A stretch of DNA of 24,823 nt, from assembly GCA_964623885.1 (NCBI GenBank), contig CAZUVM010000177.1:1-24823 (forward strand). The letters are read 5' to 3'. The position numbers and the translations under genes were made by a program. This document shows, one piece after another, positions 23,224 to 24,823 of this stretch; position 1 is the stretch's first letter; each line of letters starts with the position of its first letter. This stretch comes from CAZUVM01 sp964623885. Its GTDB lineage: Bacteria > Verrucomicrobiota > Verrucomicrobiia > Limisphaerales > UBA8199. Below the pieces are notes generated by a model. The model did not search any database, was not told the origin of the DNA, and saw nothing but the letters and a program-made list of their open reading frames with translations.

Positions 23224-23353
23224 ACTGATTCACGGCGGCAGCGGTCGGAACATCGCACGATGCGCCCTATTTTTTCGCGCCCTGATGGGCAATGCACCCC
23301 ATAGCAACATGGGAGTAGGCCCCAGATTGTTGGCAACGGGCGGGAGAAAGATT

Positions 23354-23818
23354 ATGGGTAGCCCATGCACCATCCTCCTCGTCGAGGATAACAATGCGGA
23401 TGCCACGCTTGTGCGCCGGGCGTTGAGCCGGGCTCAGATACCCCATCATCTGCATGCCGTGCATAATGGCGAAGAAGCCATTGGCTATCTCGCCGGCAGC
23501 GGCTTCTACGCGAACCGTCAACTTTATCCGCTCCCCGTTCTAGTCCTGCTCGATCTTGAATTGCCGGGCATCGGCGGCCTCGAAGTTTTGGCCTGGATCC
23601 GTGCCCAGGATCATCTCCGTCATTTACAGGTCGTCATCCTTTCGGGGTCGGGCGATCCGGGTGATGTCGCCAAAGCTCACGCCCTGGGTGCCGATTCCTT
23701 TCTCGCCAAAACGGGCGATTTCAAAGACGTAGTACATTTCGTGAAGGCGTTTTGGGGGTTCTGGCACCTGATTGAGCCGCCGCCTGATGCACCGCCCGGG
23801 CCACGCCCGATGGTTTGA
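23354..23818 (+). CDS. Single-domain response regulator (Rcp1-like), copy 2
   Basis: This 154-residue receiver-only protein is clearly paralogous to its divergent neighbour. It has acidic residues Glu11-Asp12, phospho-acceptor Asp67 in LVLLDLELPGIGG, Ser97 in VVILSGSGDPG and Lys119 in FLAKTGDF, with the same insert (LAGSGFYANRQLYPLP). Acceptor, switch and Lys positions coincide exactly with copy 1. The Pro after Lys in most receivers is Thr here. The frame is open upstream to 23213, but GGGAGA sits 6 nt before the ATG at 23354, fixing the start. The short Pro-rich tail ends 4 bp before an inverted-repeat element. Confidence 0.92.
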   Translation: MGSPCTILLVEDNNADATLVRRALSRAQIPHHLHAVHNGEEAIGYLAGSGFYANRQLYPLPVLVLLDLELPGIGGLEVLAWIRAQDHLRHLQVVILSGSGDPGDVAKAHALGADSFLAKTGDFKDVVHFVKAFWGFWHLIEPPPDAPPGPRPMV

Positions 23819-23822
23819 CGTT

Positions 23823-23890
23823 GGGAGCGCCGGCATCCTGCGGGCGTTTCTCTGCTTACGGCCATGTGGCCGTTAGGATGCGGCGCTCCC
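23823..23890. repeat. Compound inverted repeat (REP-like)
   Basis: The left arm at 23823-23839 (GGGAGCGCCGGCATCCT) and right arm at 23875-23890 (AGGATGCGGCGCTCCC) match except for one extra G. Inside is a second perfect hairpin, ACGGCC-ATGT-GGCCGT (23858-23873). The element starts 4 bp after a stop codon, the usual place for REP-type repeats. Confidence 0.65.
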
Positions 23891-24107
23891 ACACGTTCAC
23901 GGGTGGCAGACGCTGCTGCGAATGCCCCTTTTGAAATTTGGTTGGCTTGTAAGGGTTTCGCCTACTATCGCAAATCCATCCGGCATACGACAATGGTGCA
24001 TCGGTCGGCGTCGGGTAGTTTGGCTGCGAGGCGCTTTCTGCTCATTGACGCCCGTAACGTACTACCCTCAGTCAATGAGGCTCCTCGACGGCGCCGATCG
24101 ATACCCC

Positions 24108-24148
24108 TTGGTCCGGGGCCCTTTCGAGCTGGCCCCGGACTAATTTTT
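24108..24148 (+). terminator. Terminator-like hairpin
   Basis: A perfect 10-bp GC-rich stem, GTCCGGGGCC/GGCCCCGGAC (24111-24120 and 24131-24140), extends by TTG/TAA with one wobble pair and is followed by TTTTT. It has the form of an intrinsic terminator but lies about 290 bp after the nearest upstream stop codon, so the gene it serves is unclear. Confidence 0.5.
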
Positions 24149-24227
24149 GGTAGGGACGTCGTCGGGGATTCCCATTCTCTTCCAGCATCCAAGCAAGGAT
24201 TGGGACGCCGAGGACGGCGTCCCTACC
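24149..24227. repeat. Inverted repeat with GGGACG/CGTCCC arms
   Basis: GGTAGGGACGTCGTC (24149-24163) and GACGGCGTCCCTACC (24213-24227) are inverted copies with one mismatch. The right end also folds alone as GGGACGCCG-AGGA-CGGCGTCCC (24202-24223). The layout suggests a small non-autonomous repeat unit. Confidence 0.6.
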
Positions 24228-24457
24228 GATTCGCGTTTCCACCGCCGGCGTCCTGCAAATTCGCGGCTTCTGCATGTTCATTAGCGGTTGATGTCAATAG
24301 CTGCTCACGATTGGCATTATGCTCTTTGATTGACTATATAAGCGATTCCTGCCATGTTTACGATAGAAGAGCCAGCCTCACGCCGGCAGGTAGCCTCGAG
24401 CTTGCCGCTTTCGACACGGTTTGGCGCAAATAGAATCGTGTGCCGAGAATAATCTCA

Positions 24458-24823
24458 ATGGTTCATCCAATCTCTCCGACCCGAGCGATTTTTTGCCTGG
24501 TACCATTTTTTTGCATTTGTGCAGGGACGTCGTTAGCGCAACGGCCGTTGGGCACTGACGTGTCCGGTTACCAGCCCAGCATTAATTGGACGACGGTCAA
24601 AGCCGGCGGGGTGACCTTCGCCTGGGCCAAAGCCACGGAGGGAACTGGTTACACGAACCCTGACTTTACCGCGCAGGAAGCCGGAGCAAAGTCGGTCGGG
24701 ATCTATATCGGCGCTTATCATTTCGCGCGGCCCGGCAGCCATCCGAATATCACTGGCGCCAATAGCGCCGACAGTGAGGCTGCTTATTTTTGGAGCGTTG
24801 CCAGCAATTACGTGAAGTATGGC
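24458..24823 (+). CDS. Exported GH25 lysozyme, 5' part only (runs off the right edge)
   Basis: An ATG at 24458 opens 122 codons to the window edge with no stop. A signal peptide (AIFCLVPFFCICAGTSLA, cut near residue 27) is followed by the start of a GH25 muramidase domain. Its features are GTDVSGYQPSINW with the active-site Asp34, FAWAKATEGTGYTNPDF with the conserved Glu61, and GIYIGAYHFARPG. The DxE motif with the main catalytic residues would lie just beyond the window. The family cleaves the peptidoglycan glycan chain and is secreted. Downstream domains cannot be seen. Only a weak Shine-Dalgarno (GAGA, 9-10 nt upstream) precedes the ATG. Confidence 0.92.
   Translation, partial: MVHPISPTRAIFCLVPFFCICAGTSLAQRPLGTDVSGYQPSINWTTVKAGGVTFAWAKATEGTGYTNPDFTAQEAGAKSVGIYIGAYHFARPGSHPNITGANSADSEAAYFWSVASNYVKYG

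Larger units (their letters stand above)
23819..24457. other. Non-coding repeat-rich gap
   Basis: These 639 bp contain several GC-rich inverted repeats and a terminator-like hairpin, listed separately. Open frames here have no family features and run through the repeats. An AT-richer patch at 24325-24345 (TTGACTATATAAGC) may belong to the promoter of the downstream lysozyme gene, but no good -35/-10 pair was settled. Confidence 0.6.

Noticed and set aside
23864..24433. Plus-strand open frame of 189 codons after the second receiver
   Set aside because: It runs through three inverted-repeat elements and a terminator-like hairpin, with no recognisable domain or ribosome-binding site.
1..24823. 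tRNA, rRNA, CRISPR array, transposase, prophage or toxin-antitoxin genes
   Set aside because: Reading both strands by eye showed no T-loop/anticodon signatures, regularly spaced repeats or recognisable mobile-element proteins; a covariance-model scan was not possible here.

Overview
The window reads as a chromosomal segment of a Verrucomicrobiota bacterium, most likely of the Limisphaerales/Pedosphaera type. This is inferred from the kinds of genes present, not from a marker-gene search. The pointers are a type II secretion-like prepilin with an H-X9-DG C-terminal motif, many exported proteins with Ala/Pro-rich tails, an exosortase with an EpsI partner, a UvrC with an in-frame insert, and GC-rich inverted repeats between genes. 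No phage, transposase, CRISPR array, tRNA or rRNA was seen.

Layout from left to right. Positions 1-770 carry the start of a secreted protein that runs off the left edge. It is divergent from a pseudopilin gene (1142-2032). A 75-residue gene (2107-2334) follows in convergent orientation, with a near-consensus sigma70 promoter buried in nested palindromes. Next comes a translationally coupled NarL-type response regulator and membrane histidine kinase (2467-5687), divergent from a GH144/glycoamylase-like exported enzyme (5911-7332). The conserved block rpmH-rnpA-yidD-yidC-jag (10672 down to 7444) makes ribosomal protein L34, the RNase P protein and the membrane insertase. rpmH is only 45 codons long.

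Upstream on the same strand is an exopolysaccharide and protein-sorting group: exosortase, EpsI-like protein, polyprenyl-phosphate sugar transferase and UDP-glucuronate decarboxylase (15056 down to 10781). Then come nrdR and an overlapping partner of unknown function (16193-15187), divergent from rpsA (16643-18319). rpsA ends at a clear intrinsic terminator and faces uvrC (20058-18391). The right third holds an exported glutathione peroxidase, two exported or lipid-anchored proteins of unknown function, a tiny zinc-ribbon protein, a divergent pair of paralogous single-domain response regulators, a 640-bp repeat-rich gap, and the start of an exported GH25 lysozyme that runs off the right edge.

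The genes suggest investment in the cell envelope: membrane insertion, surface polysaccharide, exosortase sorting, pseudopilins and secreted glycan-active enzymes. Two separate sets of signalling proteins are present. The observations most worth testing are the palindromic promoter and structured leader of the 75-residue gene, its TTGTAGT half-site recurring upstream of the pseudopilin and kinase genes, the roughly 70-residue insert between two catalytic aspartates of UvrC, and the gene translationally coupled to nrdR.
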